Source: Corallococcus sp. AS-1-6
GTDB taxonomy: Bacteria > Myxococcota > Myxococcia > Myxococcales > Myxococcaceae
Reading direction: 5' to 3'
Length of the DNA: 64,000 nucleotides
Assembly: GCF_020037015.1 (NCBI RefSeq)
Contig: NZ_JAIQDE010000021.1
Span: 1-64,000 of the forward strand
This document shows positions 34,753 through 44,591 of this stretch, piece by piece (position 1 is the first letter of the stretch; every line of letters begins with the position of its first letter). Both the position numbers and the translations under genes were made by a program. A model generated the notes under the pieces. It ran no database searches, had not been told where the DNA came from, and saw only the letters and a list, made by a program, of their open reading frames with translations.

Positions 34753-36002
34753 CCGGCCTCCACGGCGTGGAAGTCCGGCGAGTCGAAGCGCTGCACGTCC
34801 ACGGACTCGCCCTGGGCGAAGTCGGCGCGGCCGGCGGGGAGCACGGCCCAGCCCCGGGCCGCCACGTTCTGGAGGATTTGTCCGGCGCCCTGGGGGCGCA
34901 GGCGGGCCCACGGCTCGGCGCTGTCCTCGCGCGGCTCGAGCGCCGCGACGGTGACCAGGTAGGTGAGGCCGGCCTGCTTGTGGCGGGGTTCGGAGAGGCG
35001 GGCGCGGGTGACGCGGCGCTGTTCGATGACGCCCTGGTGCTTGAAGAGGAGGGGACGCGCGAGCTGGTCGAACGCGACGGTGGCGGCGCCGGGGTTGCCG
35101 GGCAGCACGACGACGGCGGTGGAGCCCAGGCGGGCCACGGCCACGGGCTTGCCGGGCTTGAGCGCGACGCCGTCCACGAGGAAGCGCGCGCCCATCCGGG
35201 TGAGGACGCGCTTCACGCAGTCCTTGTCGCCCACGGACGCGCCGCCGGTGGTGATGAGCACGTCGACCTGGGGCGCCAGCGTCTCCAGCCGGGCGAGCAG
35301 CTCCGCTTCGTCATCGCGCGAGCGGGCCAGGTGCGTGACGTCCGCGCCGGCCTCCCGGGCGAGGGCGGCCACGAGGACGCGGTTGCTCTCGAAGACCTGG
35401 TGGGGCGCCGCGGGCTGGCCGGGGGGGACGAGCTCATCCCCGGTGGCGACGACGGCGACGCGCGGCGCGGGGCGCACGAGCGCGGTGGACTCGCCCAGCG
35501 ACGCGAGCACGCCGAGCACGGTGGCGTCCACGCGCTGGCCGGCGGGGAACAGCGGCGTGCCGGGCATCACCTCTTCGCCGGCGCGGCGCAGGTCATGGCC
35601 GGGGTCGACGGAGACGAAGACGTCCACGTGGGCGCCGTCCGGGGTGGGGCGCGCGGCCTCCTGGCGGACGACGGCGTCGGCGCCGGGGGAGAGGGGGGCG
35701 CCGGTGAAGACGCGCGCGGCCTCGCCGGGCTGGAGGGCGCGGCGCGGGAGGTGGCCGGCGTAGACGGTGTCGACGATGCGCAGGCGCGCGGGGCGGTCGC
35801 GGTTGGCGCCCCGGGTCTCTCCGGCGCGCACGGCCCAGCCGTCCATGGCGGAGTTGTCGCAGCCGGGCAGCGCGCGTGACGCGACGATGCCAGCGGCGAG
35901 GAACCGGCCATGGGCTTCCATCAAGGGAAGGCGGGCGGGCGCTGCGGGCGCGATGGCGTCGAGCGCGGCCAGTCGCGCGGCGGGGAGGGGAGTCAGCGGC
36001 AT
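34749..36002 (-). CDS. moeA: MoeA, molybdopterin molybdotransferase
   Basis: 417 residues, full family length. Motifs: LPGCDNSAMDGWAVRAGE near residue 46, VFTGAPLSPGADAVVRQEA near 98, GEEVMPGTPLFPAG-like segment near 140, TGDELVPPGQ near 180, TTGGASVGDKDCVKRVLTRM near 250 and VVVLPGNPGAATVAFDQLA near 296. It inserts molybdenum into molybdopterin in the cytoplasm. Translationally coupled to the MobB-FdhD gene and divergent from mobA. Confidence 0.95.
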   Translation of the reverse strand: MPLTPLPAARLAALDAIAPAAPARLPLMEAHGRFLAAGIVASRALPGCDNSAMDGWAVRAGETRGANRDRPARLRIVDTVYAGHLPRRALQPGEAARVFTGAPLSPGADAVVRQEAARPTPDGAHVDVFVSVDPGHDLRRAGEEVMPGTPLFPAGQRVDATVLGVLASLGESTALVRPAPRVAVVATGDELVPPGQPAAPHQVFESNRVLVAALAREAGADVTHLARSRDDEAELLARLETLAPQVDVLITTGGASVGDKDCVKRVLTRMGARFLVDGVALKPGKPVAVARLGSTAVVVLPGNPGAATVAFDQLARPLLFKHQGVIEQRRVTRARLSEPRHKQAGLTYLVTVAALEPREDSAEPWARLRPQGAGQILQNVAARGWAVLPAGRADFAQGESVDVQRFDSPDFHAVEAG

Positions 36003-36158
36003 GCGTCCAGGAGGGGAGGCCGGACTCTACGACGGGGTGCGCGTGCCTTGTCCACGGGGGGCGTGGGGTGGGCGGTTGCTCCCTCCCCCTGGGGCTTGGC
36101 GAAATCCGGGATGTGGAGCGTTTTCCGGGAGGATGAGAGGTGTGTAGGGTCGGCGGAC

Positions 36159-36770
36159 ATGGACGGATCCGCGACCTTTCCCGACGTGACGCTGGCCATC
36201 CTGGCAGGGGGGCAGGGGACCCGGTTGGGAGGCGTGGCCAAGGGGCTGTTGAGCGTGGAGGGCCTCACGACCCTGGAACGGCTGCGGGCGTTCGGGTCGC
36301 ATTTCGAGGACGTGTTGCTGGTGGCGAATGTTCCGGAACCGTACGACCGCTTCGGGCTTCGCACGGTGGCGGACGTCGTGAAGGGGAAGGGGGCGCCTGG
36401 GGGTGTCCATGCGGCGTTGAGCGCGGCCCGAACGCCGTGGGTGTTCGCGGTGGCGTGCGACATGCCGTTCGTGACGGAGCCCGCGGCGCGGGTGGTGCTG
36501 GACGCGCGGAGTGGGGACGTGGACGCGGTGTGCATCGAGCGGGACGGACGGTGGGAGCCGCTGTTCGCCGCGTATCGTACGGACCTGATGTCACGCTGGG
36601 GTGAAGCCTTGGTGGAGGATCCGTCTCTGCGGCGGCTGCTGATGCGGTTCCGCACGCGGGTGCTGCCCGTGGACGCACTGCGCGCGGTGGATCCGGAGCT
36701 GCGGGCCCTGGCGAACGTGAACACGCCGGAGGACCTGGTCCGCTACGGCGTCACGCTGCCGGAGCGGTGA
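36159..36770 (+). CDS. mobA: MobA, molybdenum cofactor guanylyltransferase
   Basis: 203 residues. Nucleotidyltransferase signature LAILAGGQGTRLGGVAKGLL near residue 11, DVVKGKGAPGGVHAAL near 74, CDMPFVT near 102 and NVNTPEDL near the end. It attaches GMP to molybdopterin, giving the bis-MGD cofactor needed by the formate dehydrogenase downstream. The frame extends 249 bases upstream but homology starts at this ATG. Shares a 156-bp divergent region with moeA. Confidence 0.93.
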   Translation: MDGSATFPDVTLAILAGGQGTRLGGVAKGLLSVEGLTTLERLRAFGSHFEDVLLVANVPEPYDRFGLRTVADVVKGKGAPGGVHAALSAARTPWVFAVACDMPFVTEPAARVVLDARSGDVDAVCIERDGRWEPLFAAYRTDLMSRWGEALVEDPSLRRLLMRFRTRVLPVDALRAVDPELRALANVNTPEDLVRYGVTLPER

Positions 36771-37009
36771 GTCCGGGACGTGGGGCAGGATGCTCCGAGG
36801 GCGCCGCTGTCGAGCCATCTGGCTGTGTTGGGGGCGCCGCGTGCCAGAGAGGCCGCGACCGGGCGGATCCTGGATGGGGCGTTGGCGCAGTGGATCCCCC
36901 AGCCGCCTCGGGCACTGGGCCTGGATGCCCAGGTGTTGCATTCGTCGTAGCGTTCACCAGTGCTTCATCAACAGGCACTTGTACCTGTGCTTGAGGCACT
37001 GAGAGCATC

Positions 37010-38272
37010 ATGCTCAAGTCGCACGGCATGAGGCCGCTCCTCGAACTTTCCGCGAAGAACTACAAGAGCCTGCGGGCTGTCACCGTGCGGTTGGGGCCGT
37101 TGAATGTCCTGGTGGGCCCCAATGGAAGCGGCAAGACCAACTTGCTGGACCTCATCCAGTTCCTGGGGGACTCGGTGCGAGAGGACCTGGGGCCAGCGCT
37201 GGATAAACGAGGGGGACTAGAGCAGGTCTGCTTCCGAGGGAGGGACGCGGCGAGCCCTCCTTTTGGCCCGCGCATCCGCATCCATGTGAAGGCCAATGTG
37301 ACCACTCATTCGCATGAGGATGCTCCAGACGAGTACGTCCTCAATATCTCTAGCGTTGGTGGAAAGCGCGTCAGGACTCGTGAGGGCTCAGGCACCCAAC
37401 CGCGATACATCGTGCGCCGAAGTGAGCAGTTCACTTTCAAGCGGGTCAAAGGCCGGGGACGGCGCATCACCATCAACGGCTCCAAGGTGGACTTGAGCGA
37501 GACCCGTGGAGAGAAGATAACCACGAAGAGTGGGCCCTCCCTCCGCAGTGACTCGCTCGGCCTATCCACCCTCCCGCGCTTGGCAGCCTCCTCCGGAGGC
37601 GACGAGGTGCGAAAGGTCGCGGAACTGTTCTCTACTTTCCGTGTCTTCGATGTGGATACACGCGCCGCGAGGCTCCCCTCGCCAGTGAACTCCGCTCCGA
37701 CTCTGCAGGCGGATGCCAGCAATCTCGCTGCATTTCTCAATTACCTGAGCCAGGACGAGGAGCGCTTCGAGCGTCTCCAGGAAGACGCTCGGGCCATCGT
37801 CCCCGGTCTCGTGCGTATCCATTTCCGCAAGGTGGCTGGAGCCGAGGAGGCAGTGGCGGTCGAACTAGAGGAGTCGGGGCTGAGAGGACACACTTCCCTG
37901 GCCGAAGCTTCTTTTGGCACCGTGCGTGCGCTGGCGCTCCTCGCACTGCTCTACGACCCTCAACCTCCCATGCTCACCTGCGTGGAGGAGATTGACCACG
38001 GCTTCCATCCCTACGTATTCGATCGGCTCGTGGAGCGCCTGCGGATGGCCTCGGAACGCACGCAACTCCTCATCGCGACCCATTCCCCCTCTCTCGTCAA
38101 CAGGCTGAGCGCGGATGAACTCATTGTCTGTGAGCGCGACACGGCGACCGGAGCATCCATCATTCCTGCCGCGGATCCGGAGGATGTCCGGGCCATGGAG
38201 GAAAGGGCCGATGGCCGGATGGGATTGGGAGAGCTGTGGTTCACCGGTTCTCTGGGTGGTGTTCCCCGGTGA
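37010..38272 (+). CDS. AAA (AAA_21/OLD-like) ATPase of a two-gene ATPase-TOPRIM system
   Basis: 420 residues. Walker A VGPNGSGKT at 35-43 after the RecF-type strand FSAKNYKSLRAVTVRLGP-like start; an ABC-signature-like ASFGTVRALALLALL at 300-314; Walker B LTCVEEIDHGFHP at 322-334; switch His358 in ATHSPSL. No nuclease domain in the chain. GC is visibly lower than in the flanking mobA and fdh genes, suggesting transfer. The next gene starts within its stop (GTGA). ATG 37010 or 37028 both possible; the ribosome site is weak. Confidence 0.82.
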   Translation: MLKSHGMRPLLELSAKNYKSLRAVTVRLGPLNVLVGPNGSGKTNLLDLIQFLGDSVREDLGPALDKRGGLEQVCFRGRDAASPPFGPRIRIHVKANVTTHSHEDAPDEYVLNISSVGGKRVRTREGSGTQPRYIVRRSEQFTFKRVKGRGRRITINGSKVDLSETRGEKITTKSGPSLRSDSLGLSTLPRLAASSGGDEVRKVAELFSTFRVFDVDTRAARLPSPVNSAPTLQADASNLAAFLNYLSQDEERFERLQEDARAIVPGLVRIHFRKVAGAEEAVAVELEESGLRGHTSLAEASFGTVRALALLALLYDPQPPMLTCVEEIDHGFHPYVFDRLVERLRMASERTQLLIATHSPSLVNRLSADELIVCERDTATGASIIPAADPEDVRAMEERADGRMGLGELWFTGSLGGVPR

Positions 38273-38958
38273 GCCGCAAGAATGATTCTCGTCAAACGGC
38301 CAAGGGGAAGCGGCCTCAGCAGGTACTGGTATTCGGTGAGAGCGAGAACGACACGAAGTCGCTCAAGGAACTCATCGTGGCCCTTCGAGGGAACCTCGCT
38401 GGCAAGGTCCAGACTCGAAGAGAACCTCTGGTCCTCATCAAGAACGCAAGGCCCGAGGACGTCCCGGAGCGCGCGAAGAGAATCGCGGACGCCGTGGATA
38501 TCGGCCGAGCCACTCACGACATTGTCTGCGTCTTCGCTCACGAGGACTGCGACGACTTCGAGCCAAAGCATGAGGGGGCTTGCAGGAAAATAGAGGAGGC
38601 AATGAATCAGGCAGGCTGCCCGGCGCACGCCGTTGTCCCTGCGTGGGAACTGGAGGCGTGGTGGTTCATGTGGCCTGCTGCTGTCCAGGCTGTCCGCCCC
38701 AAGAGCTGGCGCGCTCCTGACGACTACGTCGGCAAGGACGTGGGAAGGATCAAGGACGCCAAGGAGCAGCTCCAGAAGCGGGTGGTTCCCAAGGACAACA
38801 AGCCGGACAAGCGCAAGAACTTCCAGACCTACCAGGAGTCAGACTCACCAGCGATTGCCCAGAAGGTGCGTGAGATGGGACTGGCGCGAAAGCCCGCGGC
38901 GAAGAGCGGTTCCTATACGCGCTTCGTGGCGAGCGTCGAGCAATGCGAAGTGGAGTGA
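38269..38958 (+). CDS. TOPRIM-like (DUF4276/RloB/AriB-type) partner of the ATPase
   Basis: 229 residues. TOPRIM-like layout: strand plus glutamate VLVFGESENDTKSLKELI (Glu24), strand plus acidic pair VCVFAHEDCDDFE (Asp93, Asp95/96), and the later PAWELEAWWF (Glu127) that is common in DUF4276-like proteins. The rest is charged and lysine-rich. ATPase plus separate TOPRIM protein is the arrangement of PARIS and RloAB-type defence systems, so I infer a nuclease effector held by the ATPase. GTG start overlaps the ATPase stop. Subfamily not settled. Confidence 0.7.
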   Translation: MSRKNDSRQTAKGKRPQQVLVFGESENDTKSLKELIVALRGNLAGKVQTRREPLVLIKNARPEDVPERAKRIADAVDIGRATHDIVCVFAHEDCDDFEPKHEGACRKIEEAMNQAGCPAHAVVPAWELEAWWFMWPAAVQAVRPKSWRAPDDYVGKDVGRIKDAKEQLQKRVVPKDNKPDKRKNFQTYQESDSPAIAQKVREMGLARKPAAKSGSYTRFVASVEQCEVE

Positions 38959-39017
38959 GGCCGGCTGGCATCGCCTTACTCATGCTTCGCACGTAGCGGA
39001 CAAGGCAAGGCGCGGCG

Positions 39018-40223
39018 TCACGGCTCCGGCCGAGTCGCCATGAACCGCGCGTAGGGCATGCCGGCCCGTGGCGCCGAGCCCTGACCCAGCACGGGCAAAG
39101 GGAAGCTCAGGGGCTTTCCGTCCGACGCCTCCGTGTTCCCCTCCACCTGGGCCGCGCCCAGCCCCTGCCGCTGTCCCTGGAACGTGGCCTGCGGGTTCCT
39201 GGCGGAGGCCTTGCCCGCCTGGATGACGGCGTATCTCGCGGTCACCGCGCCCACCGTGGTCAGCGCGTCCGCCGTCACCTGCTTCCACCTCGCCCGTCCC
39301 GGCAGCACGTCCATCACCAGGCCCGCCAGGGAGCATGTCCGCGACAGCGCCCACAGCGCTCCCGATGCACCCGTGCGCAGCGGCTTCCCCACCTCCGCCA
39401 CCTGCCGCGCCTCCAGCTCCACGGCTTCGCGCGTGAACGCCTCCGCCACCTTGCCCGCGATGCGGAAGCGGCGCAGCACGCGCTCCTCCGCGTCCGTGTG
39501 CGGGAACAGGGACAACAGACTCCCGGCGCTCGCCGTCGCGGAGGCCATGAAGAACAGCGGCAGCGTGCGCCCCACCTGCTGCCACAGCGGCACCGCCGTG
39601 TTGCTCACCAGCACCGCCGTGTACCCCGCTAGCGGCAAGCCCAGCACCGCGCCCATCCACCCCGCTGCGCGCCCCATGACTCCCAGCGCGCCGGGCATCC
39701 GCCGCAGCACGAAGGCCGCCGTGTTCACCGCGCCCGAACCGGCCAGCACCCACGAACCCATGCTCATGGGCGACGTGGGCCGGAACACGCGCAGCATGTT
39801 CAGGAAGCGCGACGGCCGGCCCAGGTCGTGGATCAACAGCCCCGCGCTCACCATGTCTCCCGCCGTGGCCACCGCGTGGCAGCGCTCCGCCAGCCGCTCC
39901 AGCCTCCGTACCCCCAGGTGCTCCAGCGCCACCCCGAGCACGCTCGCCGCGCCCGCCACCCCGCCCACGTAGAAGTACGCCGGGACCGTCCAGATCCACA
40001 GCGGCTCCTTCAACACCGGCAGGCCGTAGTAGCTCGGAGCTCCCGCGCTGTCCGGCCCGGACCGCGATGGCACCGTGGTCAGCACGCCCATCCCCTGCCG
40101 CGCGGGCTCCGGATCCTTCACCCGCTGCTGTGCACCCTCGCCCTCCAGGATGCCCGCGCGCGGGTCGATGTTCCGCCCGTCCGCCTTGCGCTGGAGCCGA
40201 TCCAACAGCGTGTCGTCGCTCAT
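39018..40223 (-). CDS. NrfD/PsrC-like membrane subunit of formate dehydrogenase
   Basis: 401 residues with a polar N-terminus of about 60 residues and eight or more membrane segments (IWTVPAYFYVGGVAGAASVL near 80, HDLGRPSRFLNMLRVFRPTS near 135 as the NrfD-type loop, LGLPLAGYTAVLVSNTAVPL near 195). NrfD proteins bind quinone and carry no haem, so this complex would pass formate electrons to menaquinone. ATG overlaps the beta subunit stop (ATGA). The C-terminal 90 residues are soluble and unusual in length. Confidence 0.9.
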   Translation of the reverse strand: MSDDTLLDRLQRKADGRNIDPRAGILEGEGAQQRVKDPEPARQGMGVLTTVPSRSGPDSAGAPSYYGLPVLKEPLWIWTVPAYFYVGGVAGAASVLGVALEHLGVRRLERLAERCHAVATAGDMVSAGLLIHDLGRPSRFLNMLRVFRPTSPMSMGSWVLAGSGAVNTAAFVLRRMPGALGVMGRAAGWMGAVLGLPLAGYTAVLVSNTAVPLWQQVGRTLPLFFMASATASAGSLLSLFPHTDAEERVLRRFRIAGKVAEAFTREAVELEARQVAEVGKPLRTGASGALWALSRTCSLAGLVMDVLPGRARWKQVTADALTTVGAVTARYAVIQAGKASARNPQATFQGQRQGLGAAQVEGNTEASDGKPLSFPLPVLGQGSAPRAGMPYARFMATRPEP

Positions 40224-41020
40224 CCGCGCCCCTCCCGGCCGAACGCCACCGCGCCCAGCGCCACCGCCACCATGCCCACCGCGCCCATCGCCACCGAGGC
40301 CCACGAGCGCAGCGCCTTCTTCGTCGGCACCACCGGATCCGGCGGCAGGTTGTAGACCTCCGGCCTGTCCAGCAGCAGGAAGAACGCGTTGAGCCCGCCC
40401 GTGCCCGGCTGGGCTTGCGCGTCCTTCCCATACAGGTACGCGTCCGTCATGCCTCGCTGATGCAGGTCGCGCACCCGCGACTCCGCTCTCGCGTGCAGCT
40501 CGTCCAGGTCGCCGTACTGGATGGACGCCGTGGGGCACGCCTTCGCGCACGCGGGCGTCTGGTCGTCACCAATGCGGTCGTAGCAGAGCGTGCACTTCCA
40601 CGCGCGCCCGTCATCCTCGCGCCGGTCAATCACCCCGAACGGACACGCCGACACGCAGTAGCCGCAGCCGTTGCACACGTCCGGCTGCACGTAGACCGTG
40701 TCGAACTCCGTGCGCACGATGGCGCCCGTGGGACACGCCTCCAGGCACCCCGCGCGCTGGCAGTGCTTGCACACGTCCGACATCATCAGCCACGAGAAGT
40801 CCCCCGCGCCCGACGTCTGCCCCTGCAACGGCACCGGCCGCTCCACGAACGCCACGTGCCGCCACGTCGACGCGCCCAGGTGCGCCGTGTGGTCGTAGGA
40901 CATCCCCGTGAAGTGGAAGCCGTCGTCCGGGAGCTGGTTCCACTGCTTGCACGCGACCTCGCACGCCTTGCAGCCGATGCAGAGCGTCGTGTCCGTGAAG
41001 AACCCCTTGCGGCTCCCCAT
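40220..41020 (-). CDS. Formate dehydrogenase beta subunit, four [4Fe-4S] ferredoxin
   Basis: 266 residues. Four cysteine groups for four [4Fe-4S] clusters: CIGCKACEVACKQWN near residue 15, CKHCQRAGCLEACPTG near 90, CNGCGYCVSACPFGV near 122 and CTLCYDRIGDDQTPACAKAC near 148. There is one hydrophobic stretch near the C-terminus (SWASVAMGAVGMVAVALGAV) that may anchor it, as in FdnH. It carries electrons from the alpha subunit to the NrfD subunit. Starts 4 bases past the alpha stop. Confidence 0.93.
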   Translation of the reverse strand: MGSRKGFFTDTTLCIGCKACEVACKQWNQLPDDGFHFTGMSYDHTAHLGASTWRHVAFVERPVPLQGQTSGAGDFSWLMMSDVCKHCQRAGCLEACPTGAIVRTEFDTVYVQPDVCNGCGYCVSACPFGVIDRREDDGRAWKCTLCYDRIGDDQTPACAKACPTASIQYGDLDELHARAESRVRDLHQRGMTDAYLYGKDAQAQPGTGGLNAFFLLLDRPEVYNLPPDPVVPTKKALRSWASVAMGAVGMVAVALGAVAFGREGRG

Positions 41021-41024
41021 GCGC

Positions 41025-44000
41025 CTATCCCTTCCCCTCGGGTTCCTGCGTCTCCGCGTGGTCCGCCTGGGGCGTCACGTCGCGCGGCACCTCCGGCACC
41101 GTGAGCGCAGGCGGCGCCGCTCCCGCCGCGGCCCGCTCCCCCGAGCGCATCCGCCCCGCCCGCAGGTCCGCCGTGAACGCCTTCGACTCCTGGATGTCCA
41201 CGTTCTGATCCGCGACGAACGCGGTCAGCTCGTTGGCCCCCTCGCCGCGCACGCGCCCCGTGACGCCCCAGTGGTACGGCAGGCCAATCTGGTGCACCTG
41301 GCGCCCCTTCACCCTCAGCGGGCGGATGCGCTCCGTGACGAGCGCCCGGCACTCCAGGTCCCCGCGCGCCGTGGCCAGCGTGCACCAGTCCCCGTTCTTC
41401 AGCCCCTTCTCGCGCGCCAGCTCCGGGGAGATTTCGCAGAACATCTCCGGCTGCAGCTCGCTCAGCCAGGACAGCCAGCGCGACATGCCGCCCGCGGTGT
41501 GGTGCTCGGTGAGCCGGTACGTGGTGACCAGGTACGGATAGCGCGGGTCGCCCCAGGCCCGGTGATAGGGATTGTCCTTGCGCCGCCACTCCTCGCGCGT
41601 GGGGCTGCACTGCTGCGCGTAGAGCGGGTTGGGCACCACCGACTCCATGGGCTCGTAGTGCGTGGGCAGCGGCCCGTCCATCATCCCGCTGGGCGCGAAG
41701 AGCCAGCCCTTGCCGTCCGCCTGCATCAGGAACGGATCATTGCCCGCGAGGGTCGCCAGCCCCGTCGCGCCCTCGGGCGGCCGGTACTCCGGCGGCCGGT
41801 CCGCGATGAAGTCCGGCACGTCCTCGCCGGTCCACTTCTTCTCTTCCGCGTCCCACCACACGTAGCGCTTGCGCTCGCTCCAGGGCCTGCCGCTCGCGTC
41901 CGCGGACGCGCGGTTGTAGAGGATGCGCCGGTTGGACGGCCACGCCCAGCCCCACTCCGGCGCCACCCACGTCTGCTGCTGCCCCGGCTTGCGCCGCGCC
42001 GTCTGGTTGACGCCGTCCTTGTAGCAGCCCGAGTAGATCCAACAGCCGCACGCCGTGGAGCCGTCGTCCTTCAGCGCCGTGAAGCCGTCCACCGGCCTGC
42101 CGTCCGCCACCGTGTAGCCGTTGACCTCCTTCAGCACCGCCTCCGCGGAGGGCTCCGCGTGCGGCCCGTGCGTGGGGTAGTCCCACGTCAAATCCAGCAG
42201 CGGCGCGTCCTTCGGGTCCGTGGATCCCGCGTAGCGCTCCCGCAGCTTGCGCCCCAGGTGGTAGACGAAGTGCAACTCGCTGCGCGTGTCCCCCGCCGGC
42301 TCCACCGCCTTGTGATGCCATTGCAGCAGCCGCTGCGTGTTGGTGAAGCTGCCGTCCTTCTCCGTGTGCGCGGCGGCGGGGAAGAAGAAGACCTCCGTCG
42401 GGATGTCCTCCGGCCGCACCTGCCCGGCCTGGACCTCCGGCGCCGTGCGCCAGAACTCCGCGGTCTCGATGAGGGTGAAGTCGCGCACCACCAGCCAGTC
42501 CAGGTGGCGCAGCCCCTTGCGCTGGAGCGCCCCGTTCATGCTGCCCACGGCGGGGTTCTCCCCCATGACGAAGTAGCCCTGGAGCTTCCCGTCCGCCATG
42601 TCCGCCACCGTCTGCATGTGCGAGTGATTGCCCGTCAGCCGGGGCAGGTGGCGGAACAGGTAGCCGTTGTCCTGCGTGGCCTTGTCCCCGAACCACGCCT
42701 TGAGCAGCGACACCGCGTACTTGGGGAACTCCGACCACCAGCCGCTGCCGGATTTGTTGTTCCGGAGGTAGTGCTCCAGGCCGTCCGCGGGCGCGTTCGA
42801 ACGCGGCATGGGCAGGTAGCCGGGCAGCAGGTTGTAGAGCGTGGGGATGTCCGTGGAGCCCTGGATGGACGCGTGCCCGCGCAGGGCGAGGATGCCGCCG
42901 CCGGGCCGGCCGATGTTGCCCAGCAGCAACTGGAGGATGGCCGCCGTGCGGATGTACTGCACGCCCACCGAGTGCTGCGTCCAGCCCACCGCGTAGCAGA
43001 ACGCGCTGGTGCGCTCCGGGTTGGAGTTGTCACACAGCGTCCGGGCCACCTGGAGGAACAGCGCCTCGTCCACGCCACACACCTGCGACACCACCTTCGG
43101 CGTGTAGCGGGAGAAGTGGCGCTTCAGGAGCTGGAACACGCACCGGGGATGCTGGAGCGTCTCGTCGCGGTGCTCGTCGTGCACGTCCACGCGGTGGTCG
43201 TGCCCGCCGCCGCCCGCGCCCGGCTCGTCCGTCAGCTCCTTGTGGCCCGCCGCCGGGATGGCGCCCGCCGCGCCCTGGTACTGCCAGGACGCGATGTCAT
43301 AGCGGTTGTCCTCCGGCTGGTAGCCGCTGAAGAGCCCCTCCAGGTCCTCCGTGTCCTGGAAGCCCTCGCGGATGAGCGTGGCCGCGTTGGTGTACTGCAC
43401 CACGTAGTCACGGAAGTAGCGCTCGTGCTCCAGCACGTAGTGGATGAGCCCGCCCAGGAACGCGATGTCCGTGCCCGCGCGGATGGGCGCGTACACGTCC
43501 GCCACCGCGCTGGTGCGCGTGTAGCGCGGATCCACGTGGATGACCTTCGCGCCCCGGGCCTTCGCCTCCATCACCCACTGGAAGCCCACCGGATGGCACT
43601 CGGCCATGTTGGACCCCTGGATGAGGATGCAGTCCGAGTGCTGCAGGTCCTGCTGGAACGTCGTGGCTCCGCCGCGGCCGAACGTGATGCCCAGACCGGG
43701 CACCGTGGACGCGTGTCATATTCGAGCCTGGTTCTCCACCTGCACGACGCCCAGCGCGCTGAAGAGCTTCTTGAGGAGGTAGTTCTCCTCGTTGTCCAGC
43801 GTCGCCCCGCCCAGGTGCGCCATCCCCAGCGTCCGGTTCACCCACTGGCCCTTCGCGTCCGTCACCTCGAACGTCGCGTCGCGCGTGCGCTTCACGCGCT
43901 CGGCCACCTTGTCCATCGCCTCTTCCAGGGGGATGGGCTCCCACTCCGTGCCGCCGGGGCGGCGGTAGAGGACCTGCCGCACGCGTTGCGTGCCCGTGAC

Positions 44001-44285
44001 CCACTGGAAGGTCGCGGCCCCCTTGGGACACAGCCGGCCGCGGGAGATGGGCGAGTGCGGGTCCCCCTCGATGTCGAGGATGCGCCCGTCGCGCACGTGC
44101 ACCTCCTGCCCGCAGCCCACCGCGCAGTACGGACAGATGGACTTCACGATGGCATCAGCGGACTTCGTGCGCGGAGCCAGCGAGCGGCTTCGCGCCGACA
44201 TCGCCGTGTCGCCCAGCGCCCGGCCATCTCCCCGGGCGAACTGACGCAGCACCGGCCAGCCATTCAACAGGTCGCGGAACTTCAA
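41025..44285 (-). CDS. fdhA: Formate dehydrogenase alpha subunit, selenocysteine-containing (FdnG-like)
   Basis: 1086 residues if the TGA at 43718-43716 is read as selenocysteine (residue 190). Upstream: CPYCAVGCG [4Fe-4S] motif near 53 and GRLCPKGA. Around the TGA: NQARI-U-HASTVPGLGITFGRG, aligning with the E. coli FdnG context NQARV-U-H. Downstream in the same frame: GSNMAECHPVGFQWVMEAKA, VIHVDPRYTRTSAVADVYAP, AVGWTQHSVGVQYIRTAAIL and ILALRGHASIQGSTD. No twin-arginine signal, so it likely faces the cytoplasm. Start is TTG 44285 with GAGAGGAG five bases upstream, fitting a normal N-terminus (KFRDLLNGW); no ATG fits. Confidence 0.93.
43686..43718 (-). promoter_or_regulatory. bSECIS-like hairpin directing UGA recoding in fdhA
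   Basis: In the mRNA the UGA is followed by exactly 11 nt (CACGCGUCCAC), then GGUGCCC, loop GGUCU, and GGGCAUC. All seven stem positions pair (one G-U). Spacing and the GGUC loop match the E. coli fdhF/fdnG SECIS, although the bulged U of E. coli is not evident here. Confidence 0.85.
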
Positions 44286-44591
44286 GGCCGCTCCTCTCGC
44301 AGGACGCGCACGCGTCTCCCCAGGCTGAAGATGGGGACGCGCGGCGGCGAGGGCCAGTGCCGCCGGCCCCGTGGCCACGTCCAGTAGCGGACGCGAGAGC
44401 AGGCGGGCAGGCACGAAAACGCGCGGTGAAAGAAATCAGGCCGGGGGGTTCGAGCCGTTATTGCTCCACGGCGCCAATGCCTCTTCCTGCTCCTCCCCCC
44501 CCGCGGACCTCCGGGTCTCCAGGCGGAGCCGGAATCCCCACACAGCCACGCGACGGCCGGATGCGTGGCGGAAAGCGAGTGGAGAAACCGC
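44286..44591. other. Divergent intergenic region, fdhA / response regulator
   Basis: About 300 bases; short frames here have atypical protein and no homology I recognise. It should hold the divergent promoters. I saw no convincing sigma-54 element. Confidence 0.4.

Noticed and set aside
36790-37002. Small frames in the gap before the ATPase/TOPRIM pair
   Set aside because: No ribosome site, no homology, biased composition. I see only a likely promoter region and short direct repeats of GTGCTT there.
41025-43703. fdhA as two separate genes or a pseudogene broken by a stop
   Set aside because: Frame, protein similarity and the downstream hairpin all fit selenocysteine at the TGA.
40908-44387. 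1159-residue antisense frame
   Set aside because: Shadow of fdhA and fdhB caused by high third-position GC; Arg/His-rich product without domains.
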